DNA from: Hellea sp.
GTDB lineage: Bacteria > Pseudomonadota > Alphaproteobacteria > Caulobacterales > Maricaulaceae
Direction of reading: 5' to 3'
NCBI GenBank assembly: GCA_014238285.1
Contig: JABABK010000003.1
Coordinates: 1-64,000 of the forward strand
Length of the DNA: 64,000 nt
This document shows, in pieces, positions 34,177 to 43,809 of this stretch. The notes beneath the pieces were generated by a model. The model was not told where the DNA came from. It did no database searches and was given only the letters and a program-made list of their open reading frames with translations. Each line of letters begins with the position of its first letter. Position 1 is the first letter of the stretch. Both the position numbers and the translations under genes were made by a program.

Positions 34177-35113
34177 AGCGTTGTTTAAATTTGTGCTCGG
34201 GATAGGCATTTTTACACTAGTGTCTTGTTCCCCCAGCACGGCAAAACCTGAGGCCGAAACAGTTGAAACGTCTGATATTGTGACGCCTACGCCGTCTGAA
34301 ACACTTGATGATAAAGCTGCAGAATTTGGAACGCTCTTAAATGAATATATTGGCTTAAACCAACGACTAGAAAATGTTGCTTATAGAGTTCTGAGCTCAA
34401 ATGCTCAAAGCTGCCCAGAAACCCGTAAAAGCATCGGTATGAAAGTACATACCATTCAGGATTATCCCGAGGCGCTTCAAGCCTATGCGGGCGCATTTTT
34501 TAAGCTGGATGGTCGTCCGGCAATCAGAGTAGTCGCTGCTAATTCACCGGCCTTTTTGGCTGGGCTTAAACCGGGGGATCAAGTTTTGAAACTTGGGGAG
34601 TTTGCACTTGTTTCAGGGGAAAATGCCGGGCAGTTTTTTGAAGCTCTACAGACAAAAGAATTTCGGTCTTCCTCGAACAACATTGAGATTAAACGAGGTA
34701 CTGAAAAACAAGTCTTGGAACTTAGATCCGAGACCATCTGTGGTTATCCGGCCCAGCTGTTTTATTCTGAATTGGTCAATGCGCATACAAACGGTGAAGA
34801 AATATGGGTGACGTCAGAATTACTGCGCCAGGTCGATAGCGATACTAGCCTCGCGCTTATTATCGCCCATGAACTGGCGCACGCGACGCGACGGCATATG
34901 GATTTGAAACCGACTAAAGCTTTAGAGCTTGAAGCTGATCGTCTAAGCCTGATTTATCTATCTCATGCGGGATATAGCCCCGCAGATGCGGTCCGGCTTT
35001 GGCAGGAAAATCCGCTCAACCATGAGCAGGACGAAACTGGGTCTCATCCATCACGGACTGAGCGGTTAGCTGTCTTAAACAACACTTTGTTAGAGCTCGA
35101 AATTAAGCCCTAA
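34169..35113 (+). CDS. M48-family metallopeptidase lipoprotein with PDZ domain (2)
   Basis: Start set at ATG 34169, inside the end of the preceding paralogue and preceded by AAAGAGG. The 314-residue protein has a lipobox (GIFTLVSC), a PDZ-like segment (SPAFLAGLKPGDQVLKLGE), and an M48 domain with HELAHATRRH and LELEADRLSLIYLSHAGY. It is clearly a tandem duplicate of the upstream gene, with the same domain order. It ends eight bases before the converging PCuAC gene. Confidence 0.87.
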   Translation: MNRALFKFVLGIGIFTLVSCSPSTAKPEAETVETSDIVTPTPSETLDDKAAEFGTLLNEYIGLNQRLENVAYRVLSSNAQSCPETRKSIGMKVHTIQDYPEALQAYAGAFFKLDGRPAIRVVAANSPAFLAGLKPGDQVLKLGEFALVSGENAGQFFEALQTKEFRSSSNNIEIKRGTEKQVLELRSETICGYPAQLFYSELVNAHTNGEEIWVTSELLRQVDSDTSLALIIAHELAHATRRHMDLKPTKALELEADRLSLIYLSHAGYSPADAVRLWQENPLNHEQDETGSHPSRTERLAVLNNTLLELEIKP

Positions 35114-35123
35114 TTAGAGGGCT
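35106..35123. terminator. Hairpin across converging stop codons
   Basis: AGCCCT (35106-35111) and AGGGCT (35118-35123) form a 6-bp stem in the 8-base gap between converging genes, including parts of both stops. There is no T-run, so any terminator function would be weak. Confidence 0.3.
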
Positions 35124-35577
35124 AGTGGTGGGAGGCGTGCGCGGCGGCGCCAGCAATTTCAGCAATAATCACAACATCAGGCGAGTGTTTAAACTTGAAT
35201 GTTAGCGCAGCATCTTCGGCATCGTGAGGCAGTTCCACGCCAAAAAACATGACGTGATATCCGCCCGGTTTAAATGAAATTGTTTCGCCGGCTTTTAGAT
35301 CGACAGAAACTTGGCGGCGCATTTTCATAACGCCGTCAACTTGCGCGCTTTTATGCAGCTCTACTTTGTTTGAAATAGGACTTTCAATGCCAATGATCGC
35401 GTCATCCACTTTGGAGTGGTTGGTGATGTCAAAATATCCAGCTGTGATGGCTTTGCCTTTTAGAGGCGCTTGTACGCGCGCATCCGAAATGACTAAGCCT
35501 TCCTCGATCGGCTGGGCTGGCGTACAGGCCGTTATGGAGAGGGCCATAAGGGTTAGAAATAAGCTACGTAATTTCAT
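35122..35577 (-). CDS. PCu(A)C periplasmic copper chaperone lipoprotein
   Basis: Start set at 35577, one base after the trpS stop; 151 residues. A lipoprotein signal ends in LSITAC. The copper-binding pattern is visible: His in VELHKSAQVDGVMKMR with its two Met, then GGYHVMFFGV with His and Met. These chaperones deliver Cu(I) to cytochrome oxidase CuA assembly. The C-terminus ends HASHH. Probably cotranscribed with trpS. Confidence 0.9.
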   Translation of the reverse strand: MKLRSLFLTLMALSITACTPAQPIEEGLVISDARVQAPLKGKAITAGYFDITNHSKVDDAIIGIESPISNKVELHKSAQVDGVMKMRRQVSVDLKAGETISFKPGGYHVMFFGVELPHDAEDAALTFKFKHSPDVVIIAEIAGAAAHASHH

Positions 35578-35578
35578 A

Positions 35579-36610
35579 TCAAACTTTCCAAAAACCCATA
35601 ATATCGCGGACATCTGCCACGATTGGGGTTGCGATTTCTGAGGCTGCGTCAGCGCCCGCGGATAGAATTGCGTCGATTTCATCCGGCGCAGAGAGGTAGC
35701 GTTTCATCAAATCAGTGATCGGTGCCATATGTTCAACGGTGAGATCAGCCAAAGCAGGCTTGAAAACACCAAAGCCTTGCCCTGCATATTCCGTCAAAAT
35801 GTCTGCTTTAGATTTGCCCGATATAGCCGCGTAAATGCCGACGAGGTTTTTAACTTCGGGACGTTCGGCAAGTTCTTCAGTTGTTTCAGGAATAACGCCA
35901 GCATCTGTTTTGGCCTTGCGAATTTTTTTAGAAATCGCGTCAGCATCGTCTGTCAGGTTAATCCGGGAATTATCCGACGGATCTGATTTTGACATTTTAT
36001 TTGTGCCATCACGGAGAGACATAATACGCGCGCCAGGTCCTTGGATGATCGGCTCAGGTTGCGGAAAAAACCCTGGGACGTCAAAGTCATTATTGAACTT
36101 GGCGGCAATATCGCGCGAGAGTTCCAAATGCTGCTTTTGATCTTCGCCCACGGGAACATGGGTGCCTTTAAAGGCCAAAATATCGGCAGCTTGAAGCACA
36201 GGATAATCAAACAGACCCACAGACATTTTTTCAGAATTTTTACCAGCTTTGTCTTTGAACTGGGTCATGCGATTAAGCCATCCCATACGCGCGACGCAGT
36301 TGAAATACCAAGCCAGTTCCGTATGGGCTTTGACGCGGGACTGCGGATAGATAATGGCTTTCTTCGGATCAACGCCAGATGCTAGAAAGGCTGCTGCAAT
36401 ATTGCGGGTCTGGTTTGGCAGCTCTCTAGGGTCCTGCCAAACGGTTACGGCGTGCAAATCGACAATGCAGTAAACGCAGTCATGCTCATCTTGCAGCGCG
36501 ACCCAATTTTTGAGCGCGCCTAGATAATTTCCAAGGTGTAAGTCGCCAGATGGCTGGACACCGGAGAAGACCCGCTGGGGCCCTGAATATTCGACAGGTT
36601 TTTCGCTCAT
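35579..36610 (-). CDS. trpS: Tryptophan-tRNA ligase
   Basis: Class I aminoacyl-tRNA synthetase of 343 residues. The HIGH-type motif is in [15 protein letters not shown] and the KMSKS loop is [13 protein letters not shown]. It charges tRNA-Trp. Located after murJ in the same direction, an arrangement common in alphaproteobacteria. AAAGAG precedes the ATG. Confidence 0.97.
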   Translation of the reverse strand: MSEKPVEYSGPQRVFSGVQPSGDLHLGNYLGALKNWVALQDEHDCVYCIVDLHAVTVWQDPRELPNQTRNIAAAFLASGVDPKKAIIYPQSRVKAHTELAWYFNCVARMGWLNRMTQFKDKAGKNSEKMSVGLFDYPVLQAADILAFKGTHVPVGEDQKQHLELSRDIAAKFNNDFDVPGFFPQPEPIIQGPGARIMSLRDGTNKMSKSDPSDNSRINLTDDADAISKKIRKAKTDAGVIPETTEELAERPEVKNLVGIYAAISGKSKADILTEYAGQGFGVFKPALADLTVEHMAPITDLMKRYLSAPDEIDAILSAGADAASEIATPIVADVRDIMGFWKV

Positions 36611-36679
36611 AACAATCTCTTTAGAAAGATAGCGGGCTTTTAGCAGGCGCGGCTATTTTCTCAAGCGATATTTGGAAAC

Positions 36680-38251
36680 CTATTCCGATGTGCGTCGAAA
36701 CGCATATCTGAAATCGGCCATGCCAAAAGCGCGGAAGATAAAAGAGAAAATAATGTAACTTAGGAGACCCAGCGCGCAGACTAATAGGAGCAAAAGATAG
36801 TCTGTCACAATATGCCCGCTGAGCATAGGTTGTGCCCAGCGCGCTAAGAACCAAGTGACAACGCCCATAACCAATGCCGCGGCGATGATGCGGGGCAGTC
36901 TTAGTTTTAGCCGCTTGTCAAGTTTCAGATGGCCGTTGCTAAAAAGGGCGCGCGACAGCAGGACCACATTGGTCCAACCGGCGATGGTGGTGGCTAAGGC
37001 TAAGCCGAAGAAGCCCAAAGTAAAGAACATCAGCGCGCCTAGGCATAGATTAAGCACAGCTGAAATAGCAGCATAGATCATTGGTGTCTTGGTATTCTCT
37101 CTGGCGAAAAAGGCCGGGGTGAGAACCTTTAAAAGTACAAAGGCTGGTAGACCATAGGCGAACATATGTAGAGCTTGGGCTGTTTGGTTGGTGTCTTCCG
37201 GGCCAAAACGACCTCGTTCAAACAGGCCGCCAATTAGAAACTCTGGCATGACCGCGAGAGCAACAGTTGCGGGGAGTGTTAGATAGGCGGTTATCTCAAG
37301 GGCGCGGTTCATGGACGACATGGCGCCAGCATCGTCGCCAGCCCGTAACCGTCTGGATAAAGCAGGTAGTAAGGCAACGCCCATGGCGATCCCAATGATG
37401 CCAAGAGGAAGTTGATAAAGGCGGTCTGAATAATAAAGCCAGCTAGGCGCGCCTTCCTGCAGGGTCGAGATTGAGTGGCTAACCATGATATTGATATGGG
37501 TAATACCGGCAGAGAGCATGCCAGGCACCCCTAGAATCCACAGTCTTTTGACGGCAGGGGTCAGGCGAGGTCGATAGAGCGGCAGTCTGATACCCGCGCG
37601 TCTAAGCGCGTAAATCAGCGCTGCGAGCTGCAAAAAACCTGAAGCTGTCATGCCAATGCTAAGGTATAGCGCAAGTTTTTCTAACGGCATCTCTCCGCGT
37701 GTCGCCAGATAAAGAATGGAAATAGCCACTATATTATAAAGAACAGGCACAAATGCGGCCATAGCAAAGCGGTTATGGGTGTTGAGCATGCCCGATAAAA
37801 GCGCGCCAAGTGACATCATCAATAAATAGGGCATGGTTATCCGGGCGTAAACCACAGCGAGTTCATAAACAGATGACTCGCCAGCGGCGGCGATTTTGTC
37901 GAGACCACCACCAATTAGGTTAAGTGTCCAGGGCATGGTGATTTGAAACCCGACCACGATCAACGCGACAAGAAAGAGCAGGGCAGACAAGGCTTCGCCG
38001 GCAAATTGGGCGGCCTGATCGTCCCCTTCATTTTCTATCCGTTTGGCATATAGCGGAATAAAGGCAGCATTAAACGCACCTTCGGCGAACATACGGCGAA
38101 ATAGATTGGGAAGCTTGGTGGCTGTGATCAAAGCATCATTAATAACGCTCGCACCCAGAAAATTAGCCGTTAATATATCGCGTACTAAGCCAAGTATGCG
38201 GCTCATCAGTGTGAAAAAACTTATGATAGCGGTTGAACGGATCAGCTTCAT
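36680..38251 (-). CDS. murJ: Lipid II flippase MurJ
   Basis: MOP-superfamily membrane protein of 523 residues with about 14 membrane segments. The N-terminus STAIISFFTLMSRILGLVRD and the motif AFIPLYAKRIENEGDDQA are typical. It moves lipid II across the inner membrane for peptidoglycan synthesis. Its ATG overlaps the glnD stop by four bases (ATGA), indicating coupling. Confidence 0.96.
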   Translation of the reverse strand: MKLIRSTAIISFFTLMSRILGLVRDILTANFLGASVINDALITATKLPNLFRRMFAEGAFNAAFIPLYAKRIENEGDDQAAQFAGEALSALLFLVALIVVGFQITMPWTLNLIGGGLDKIAAAGESSVYELAVVYARITMPYLLMMSLGALLSGMLNTHNRFAMAAFVPVLYNIVAISILYLATRGEMPLEKLALYLSIGMTASGFLQLAALIYALRRAGIRLPLYRPRLTPAVKRLWILGVPGMLSAGITHINIMVSHSISTLQEGAPSWLYYSDRLYQLPLGIIGIAMGVALLPALSRRLRAGDDAGAMSSMNRALEITAYLTLPATVALAVMPEFLIGGLFERGRFGPEDTNQTAQALHMFAYGLPAFVLLKVLTPAFFARENTKTPMIYAAISAVLNLCLGALMFFTLGFFGLALATTIAGWTNVVLLSRALFSNGHLKLDKRLKLRLPRIIAAALVMGVVTWFLARWAQPMLSGHIVTDYLLLLLVCALGLLSYIIFSFIFRAFGMADFRYAFRRTSE

Positions 38252-41064
38252 AGGGCTTTTGCCTCAACTGAAATATCTAGAACAGCCAGCAAAGTCTTCT
38301 TTAGGCGTTTCTTTTGAGTTGCCGTGAGGCGACCATTTGGCCCTGCCACGTAGAACGCGTCAATGGCGCGATTTCCAACCACTTCAATGTGGGCGGATAA
38401 GAGGTTCACTTTTTCCTGTAAGAGCGCATTGCCCAGCGCATGCAAAAGGCCGGACCTGTCACGCCCTTCGATTTCAATGATGGTTTGATCTTTCCTTGCG
38501 CTTTTTTCGATAAAGCGAACTTCTGGCTTAACAGGTATGGCGGCAGCTCTGCGGGTAATTTTCGAATTAGGGAGCTTTATCTCTTGCGCATGATTTTGGA
38601 TGACATCGAGAATTCGTAAGCGCAAAGAATCCAGTAAGTGAGCATTAATACGTCCAAACGCTAGGCTTTCGGTATTTTGCAAGTAAAACACATCCATGAC
38701 CCGCTGGTCGTGGCCGGTATGAAGGCGCGCGCCCACAATCTGTGCTCCGCTGGCGGCTATTGTGCCGGTTAAGTCAGCAAATAATCCGACGCGATCTCGG
38801 GTTAATACCCATAGCTCGGTGATGTCTGTTGGTTTATGTACGCGTGTGTGAACGCCGTAATCTAAACCGGAGTCTTGGACGTTGTTAAAGAAGCGAGCAT
38901 GGCGCACCAGAGCGGTCATGGTGAAGCCGCGCCAATAGGCATTACCAAGTTCATCTGTTATGGGCTCAATGCGGGGCGACATGTCATCGGGCAAAAGCTC
39001 GGTGAGCTGTTGTTTGGCAGCGGCGGTTTTGGCCGCGGGTTCAAGGTCATCTTTGCCGTCCAGGAAACGTGCCGTTGATTTATAGAGATTCCGCAGCAGG
39101 CTGCCTTTCCAGTCATTCCAAACGCCGGGGCCAACAGAGCGAATGTCAACGACGGTCAGGGCATATAACATTTGCAGCCGCGATAGCGACCCAACCATTG
39201 TGCCAAATTCTGCGACGGTTTCGGGATCTGAAATATCCCGACGCTGGGCTGTTTCGCTCATGTCGAGATGCCTTCTGACGAGCCATGAAACCGTATCTTT
39301 AATTTCCATGGACATTTCCATACGGCGACAAGCCCGGCGGGCGAGCTGCGCGCCTTCGATACATTGGTCGCCCTTACCTTTACCTGTGTCATGGAGAAGA
39401 CAGGCCAGATAAAGACAAAGGCGCTGGGTTTCTGAAAACTCTCCAATGATTTTACTTAAATCCGGATGGTGGTCTTTGAGATCGCCATATTCCAAGTCGC
39501 TGAAATTATCCACCAGTCTTAATGTATGCTCATCAACCGTATAGGCGTGGTGCATATTAAACTGAGTTCGGCCGACAATGCCGCCAAATTCTTGTAGGTA
39601 ACGTCCCAAAACGCCCGCTTCATTCATAGCCTTGAGGGTCGCAAATGGGGCTCTGGCTTTGAGCAATATGTTCGTGAATATTTTTGCTGTTTCTGGATCT
39701 TTACGAAAATTATTGTCGATCAAATTACGTCTGAAATCAATGGCAGAAAACGCTTCAGGATGAATGTCGAGATTTCGCCGTCCGGCGACTTCAAATAAAT
39801 GTAAAATTAGATCAGGTTTGTCTCTAATCTGCATTGGGTCTTTAAACATCAGACGGCCATGATCCAGAATAAAGTCTTCTTCCTGCATATTACGTCTGGA
39901 GTTAGGTAAAAATGCATCAAGCCCTTTGGGCAGCCGCAACGATTTTTCGGCTTCGAGTTTAGCGCAAGCAATCCGGGTCAGCGCGCCAACTTCAAGGGCG
40001 TTTTGAAAATACTCCCGCATAAACCCCTCGACGGCTTCTTCGATGGCGCCGGAGGCATAACCCATTTTACGAGCTATCGTCGTCTGTCTATCAAAGCTTA
40101 GGGTTTCGGTTGGACGGCCAGCGTCAAGATGTAAATGGATTCGGGCGCGCCACAAAAAATCGGCGGCGCGTTCAAACCGTGTGGCAGCTGCCTTGTCAAA
40201 CAGGCCCATATCAACATAAATGGACGGCTTTTGAGCGTCGGTGATTTTCCCGTCTTTATCTAGAAAGCGCGCGATCCAATAAAGCACATGTAGGTCCCTA
40301 AGACCGCCTTTGCCTTCTTTGATATTAGGTTCGATCACATAGCGCGAGTTGCCGGCGCGTTCATGGCGACCGTCGCGCTCGTCGAGCTTGGCCGCGATGT
40401 AATTTCGGCCTTTACCTTTGGTGACATTTTTTCTGTATTTTACAAAAAGCTTCTCCGCGATTTGTTGATCTCCGCAAATATATCGAAGATCAAGTAGGGC
40501 GGTTAAAATAGTTTGGTCTGATTTCGCGAGTTGTATGTTCTGATCTATCGTCCGGATGGATTGTCCGACTTTGAGCCCTAAATCCCAGAGAATATAGAGC
40601 ATATATTCTGTGACTTCTTCTGCGTAGTCTTGCCCCTTTTTGTCGGGGACCAAAAATAATAAATCGAGATCTGATCCGGGGGCCATTTCGCCTCGGCCGT
40701 AACCACCAATAGCGCAGACCGCCATGACTGGAAGTTTTCCAACAGGTTTAGGAATAACATGCTGGTCTGTAAAATTATAAAGCGCTTGAATAAGCCGGTC
40801 GTGGATAACGGCAATGTGGCGGGCCGTTTCAATGCCGCCATGTCGTCCTTGCTCGAACATGGTAATCGCGTCATCCATGGCGGATTGGCGGGTTTGTTTA
40901 AACAGATCGAGGATAGCGCCGCGATTTTGTTCCGGACTTTCGCCAAGTTTACTCAGTTCGATTTCAAGGAATTCGAAATCGATGCCGCTGTGAGGCGCGC
41001 CTGAACGCGCCGGGATGGCGTGTCTATTCTGCGGTTTTCGCTTGAATATGGGGCGGCGCGGCAT
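38248..41064 (-). CDS. glnD: [Protein-PII] uridylyltransferase / uridylyl-removing enzyme
   Basis: Protein of 938 residues, full length. The nucleotidyltransferase site is GGYGRGEMAPGSDLDLLFL, the HD hydrolase domain includes CLLHDTGKGKGDQCIEG, and two ACT domains follow (WVLTRDRVGLFADLTGTIAA and EGRDRSGLLHALGNALLQE). It uridylylates and deuridylylates PII according to glutamine and so controls nitrogen metabolism. It follows mutS by three bases. Confidence 0.97.
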   Translation of the reverse strand: MPRRPIFKRKPQNRHAIPARSGAPHSGIDFEFLEIELSKLGESPEQNRGAILDLFKQTRQSAMDDAITMFEQGRHGGIETARHIAVIHDRLIQALYNFTDQHVIPKPVGKLPVMAVCAIGGYGRGEMAPGSDLDLLFLVPDKKGQDYAEEVTEYMLYILWDLGLKVGQSIRTIDQNIQLAKSDQTILTALLDLRYICGDQQIAEKLFVKYRKNVTKGKGRNYIAAKLDERDGRHERAGNSRYVIEPNIKEGKGGLRDLHVLYWIARFLDKDGKITDAQKPSIYVDMGLFDKAAATRFERAADFLWRARIHLHLDAGRPTETLSFDRQTTIARKMGYASGAIEEAVEGFMREYFQNALEVGALTRIACAKLEAEKSLRLPKGLDAFLPNSRRNMQEEDFILDHGRLMFKDPMQIRDKPDLILHLFEVAGRRNLDIHPEAFSAIDFRRNLIDNNFRKDPETAKIFTNILLKARAPFATLKAMNEAGVLGRYLQEFGGIVGRTQFNMHHAYTVDEHTLRLVDNFSDLEYGDLKDHHPDLSKIIGEFSETQRLCLYLACLLHDTGKGKGDQCIEGAQLARRACRRMEMSMEIKDTVSWLVRRHLDMSETAQRRDISDPETVAEFGTMVGSLSRLQMLYALTVVDIRSVGPGVWNDWKGSLLRNLYKSTARFLDGKDDLEPAAKTAAAKQQLTELLPDDMSPRIEPITDELGNAYWRGFTMTALVRHARFFNNVQDSGLDYGVHTRVHKPTDITELWVLTRDRVGLFADLTGTIAASGAQIVGARLHTGHDQRVMDVFYLQNTESLAFGRINAHLLDSLRLRILDVIQNHAQEIKLPNSKITRRAAAIPVKPEVRFIEKSARKDQTIIEIEGRDRSGLLHALGNALLQEKVNLLSAHIEVVGNRAIDAFYVAGPNGRLTATQKKRLKKTLLAVLDISVEAKAL

Positions 41065-41067
41065 CGT

Positions 41068-43764
41068 CTATGACTTTTCTTGCCGGGCTTTTAATTCGTA
41101 CAGCAGGTCAAGAGCCGCGCGCGGTGTTAGATCATCCACATCAAGAGCGGAAATAGCTTTATCTATCACGGATGGCTCTTGTTTGGCCGGAGCTTGCGCT
41201 GCTGTGAACAGCGGCAGCCCGCCTAATCGATCCTGCGTGCTATCATGGCTATCTTCGAGCATGGATAAGACGTCTTTAGCGCGACTGACGGCGGCGGGCG
41301 GTAGGCCTGCGAGTTTGGCAACCTGTACGCCGTAGGATTTATCGGCGGCGCCTGGCTTTACATCATGCAGAAAAATCAAATCGCCATCCCACTCTTTGGC
41401 TCGAAGACAAGCGTTACCTGCCGTGTCGAGGTTTTCGATAAGGTCCGTTAATTCATGATAATGTGTTGCAAATAGGGCGCGTGAACCATTGATTTCATGT
41501 AGGTGTTCGGCGGTGGCCCAAGCGATGGAGAGACCATCAAACGTCGCCGTGCCGCGGCCAATTTCATCTAAAATGACAAAACTTCGAGGGCTAGCCAGAT
41601 TTAGGATGGCTGCCGTTTCGATCATTTCCGTCATAAAGGTCGAGCGGCCTTTGGATAGGTCATCTGAGGCCCCGACGCGAGAGAACAGGCTATCAGCTAT
41701 ACTAATATGGGCGCTACGGGCAGGGACAAAGCTTCCAGCTTGAGCCAGAATAAACATCAGCGCGTTTTGCCGAAGATAGGTTGATTTACCCGCCATGTTA
41801 GGGCCGGTAATCAAAGTTAGTCGATCGGCTGTTTTACCAGAAGCATCCAAAGCACAATCATTTTCAGTAAAGCTGGTATTGCCATCTTTTTTCAGAGCCA
41901 TTTCCACGACAGGGTGACGACCACCTTTAATGTCAAAAGCTGTGCTATCATCGATCTTTGGCCGGACCGCATTGTTTTCAACGCCCCAATGGGCCAGAGC
42001 GCTATGGACATCAATTAAGGCAAGACTGGCGGCGGCTCGGCGTAGTACTTCGGCGTGGTCGGTAATTCGGGATGTGAACTCAAGGAAAATTTCATTTTCA
42101 ACGGCCAGAGCTTTATCCGCCGCGCCGGATATTTTACTATCAAGTTCCGCCAGTTCTGTCGTTGTGAACCGTATGCCGCTGACCAATGTTTGGCGATGGA
42201 TAAAGGGGCTCTCTTCAATTTTTGACAGCATTTGATCGGCATATTTGGGCGTGACTTCAATGAAATAGCCCAGAACATTATTATGTTTGATCTTCAGGCT
42301 CGGGACATCTGCAAGGGAGGAGTAATTTGCTTGTAGGCCAGCGACGATTTTTCGGCTCTCATCTCTGAGCGAGCGCAGCTCATCAAGCCCGCTATGCCAT
42401 CCTTGTTTGATGAAACCGCCGTCACGGGCAAGCATGGGAACGTCTTCTTTAAAGGCGTTGTCGATGTCGGTGAGCAGGGCAGCTATATGTGGAAGTTGAT
42501 CCAGATCAAAGTCTTGGATAGCTTGGGCTAGATCTTTTGCCAGTTCTTTGGGATGCTCGCCGCTTAATATGTTGGCTCGGATATTTTGAGCGGTGATCAA
42601 TGATTGTCTTATAGCCAGCATGTCTCTGGGGCCGCCGCGCCCTAGGGAAAGCCGGGTGACGGAACGCGCCATGTCCTGACTTTGTTTAAGAAGGTCTCTT
42701 GTAGAATTTCGGTGGGTTTCATGATCGGTAAACCAAGCAACAGCGTCGTGTCTTGATTTAATTGCTACAACATCCAGAAGGGGTCTGGAAATATGGTCGG
42801 CGAGACGTCTGGCCCCGGGACCAGTTACTGTGCGGTCAATAACGGCCAATAGAGACCCTTGTCTTTGGCCTTGCTGCGTGCGGTCGATCTCAAGACTGGC
42901 GCGGGTTGCAGGATCAATAGCCATAAAGCCGGACGCTGATCTTTGGCGAAGGGGTGATAGGCGAACGGGGTTTCCCGCTTGGGTTAGTTCAATATAATCT
43001 AATAACGCGCCGGCGGCAGAAATTTCGCAGGAACTAAAGCTGCCCCATCCATCTAGGCTGGCGACGTTAAACGCTTCTTTAAGGCGGCGCTCAGAACTCT
43101 TTTTGTCGAATTTGGTTTTTGATAGCGGGGTCAAGGCGGCGCTAGGGAGGTCGATCTCGGCCATAAATTCTGGCGTTTGATAGAGGTTTTCCGGTAAGAG
43201 TAGCTCTCTTGGCGTAAGGGCCGAAATTTCGCTACTGATACGATCTTCGGGGACTTGGCACACGATGAAACTGCCATCGGAAATATCGGCCCAGCATATG
43301 GCTGTTTCGCCCGTGAGTGATTTGTATAAGCTGAGAATGTAATTCGCGCCGCGGGCGTCGAGTAACGCGTCTTCGGTCAAGGTGCCGGGCGTAACGGTGC
43401 GAACTACTTCGCGGTTCACCACAGATTTGTAACCGCGTTTTTTGGCTTCGGCCGGGCTTTCCGTTTGCTCGCAGACAGCGACGCGGAAGCCTTTTTTTAT
43501 CAGGCGTTGAAGATAGGTTTCCGACGCGTGAACCGGAACTCCGCACATAGGAATATCCGCCCCGTCATGTTTACCGCGTTTGGTGAGCGCAATGTCTAGG
43601 GCTGATGCTGCGCGGACAGCATCATCGAAAAACATCTCATAAAAGTCACCCATGCGATAAAACAAAATAATATCGTCTCCGACATCCTGTTTGATGGTCA
43701 GGAACTGCGCCATCATCGGGGTGACTTTGGCCGCCTTGGCCGGGTTATCTATCGGTGCATTCAT
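41068..43764 (-). CDS. mutS: DNA mismatch repair protein MutS
   Basis: Protein of 898 residues. The mismatch-recognition Phe-X-Glu is in RMGDFYEMFFDDA, the Walker A is ITGPNMAGKSTYLRQ, and the ATPase includes FVILDEIGRGTATFDGLS. It recognises mismatches and small loops and recruits MutL. First gene of the minus-strand run mutS-glnD-murJ-trpS-PCuAC. Confidence 0.98.
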   Translation of the reverse strand: MNAPIDNPAKAAKVTPMMAQFLTIKQDVGDDIILFYRMGDFYEMFFDDAVRAASALDIALTKRGKHDGADIPMCGVPVHASETYLQRLIKKGFRVAVCEQTESPAEAKKRGYKSVVNREVVRTVTPGTLTEDALLDARGANYILSLYKSLTGETAICWADISDGSFIVCQVPEDRISSEISALTPRELLLPENLYQTPEFMAEIDLPSAALTPLSKTKFDKKSSERRLKEAFNVASLDGWGSFSSCEISAAGALLDYIELTQAGNPVRLSPLRQRSASGFMAIDPATRASLEIDRTQQGQRQGSLLAVIDRTVTGPGARRLADHISRPLLDVVAIKSRHDAVAWFTDHETHRNSTRDLLKQSQDMARSVTRLSLGRGGPRDMLAIRQSLITAQNIRANILSGEHPKELAKDLAQAIQDFDLDQLPHIAALLTDIDNAFKEDVPMLARDGGFIKQGWHSGLDELRSLRDESRKIVAGLQANYSSLADVPSLKIKHNNVLGYFIEVTPKYADQMLSKIEESPFIHRQTLVSGIRFTTTELAELDSKISGAADKALAVENEIFLEFTSRITDHAEVLRRAAASLALIDVHSALAHWGVENNAVRPKIDDSTAFDIKGGRHPVVEMALKKDGNTSFTENDCALDASGKTADRLTLITGPNMAGKSTYLRQNALMFILAQAGSFVPARSAHISIADSLFSRVGASDDLSKGRSTFMTEMIETAAILNLASPRSFVILDEIGRGTATFDGLSIAWATAEHLHEINGSRALFATHYHELTDLIENLDTAGNACLRAKEWDGDLIFLHDVKPGAADKSYGVQVAKLAGLPPAAVSRAKDVLSMLEDSHDSTQDRLGGLPLFTAAQAPAKQEPSVIDKAISALDVDDLTPRAALDLLYELKARQEKS

Positions 43765-43809
43765 TGGGAGTAATTTGCGTATTCACGCCCCCGAGGCAAG
43801 TAGCTAGAG

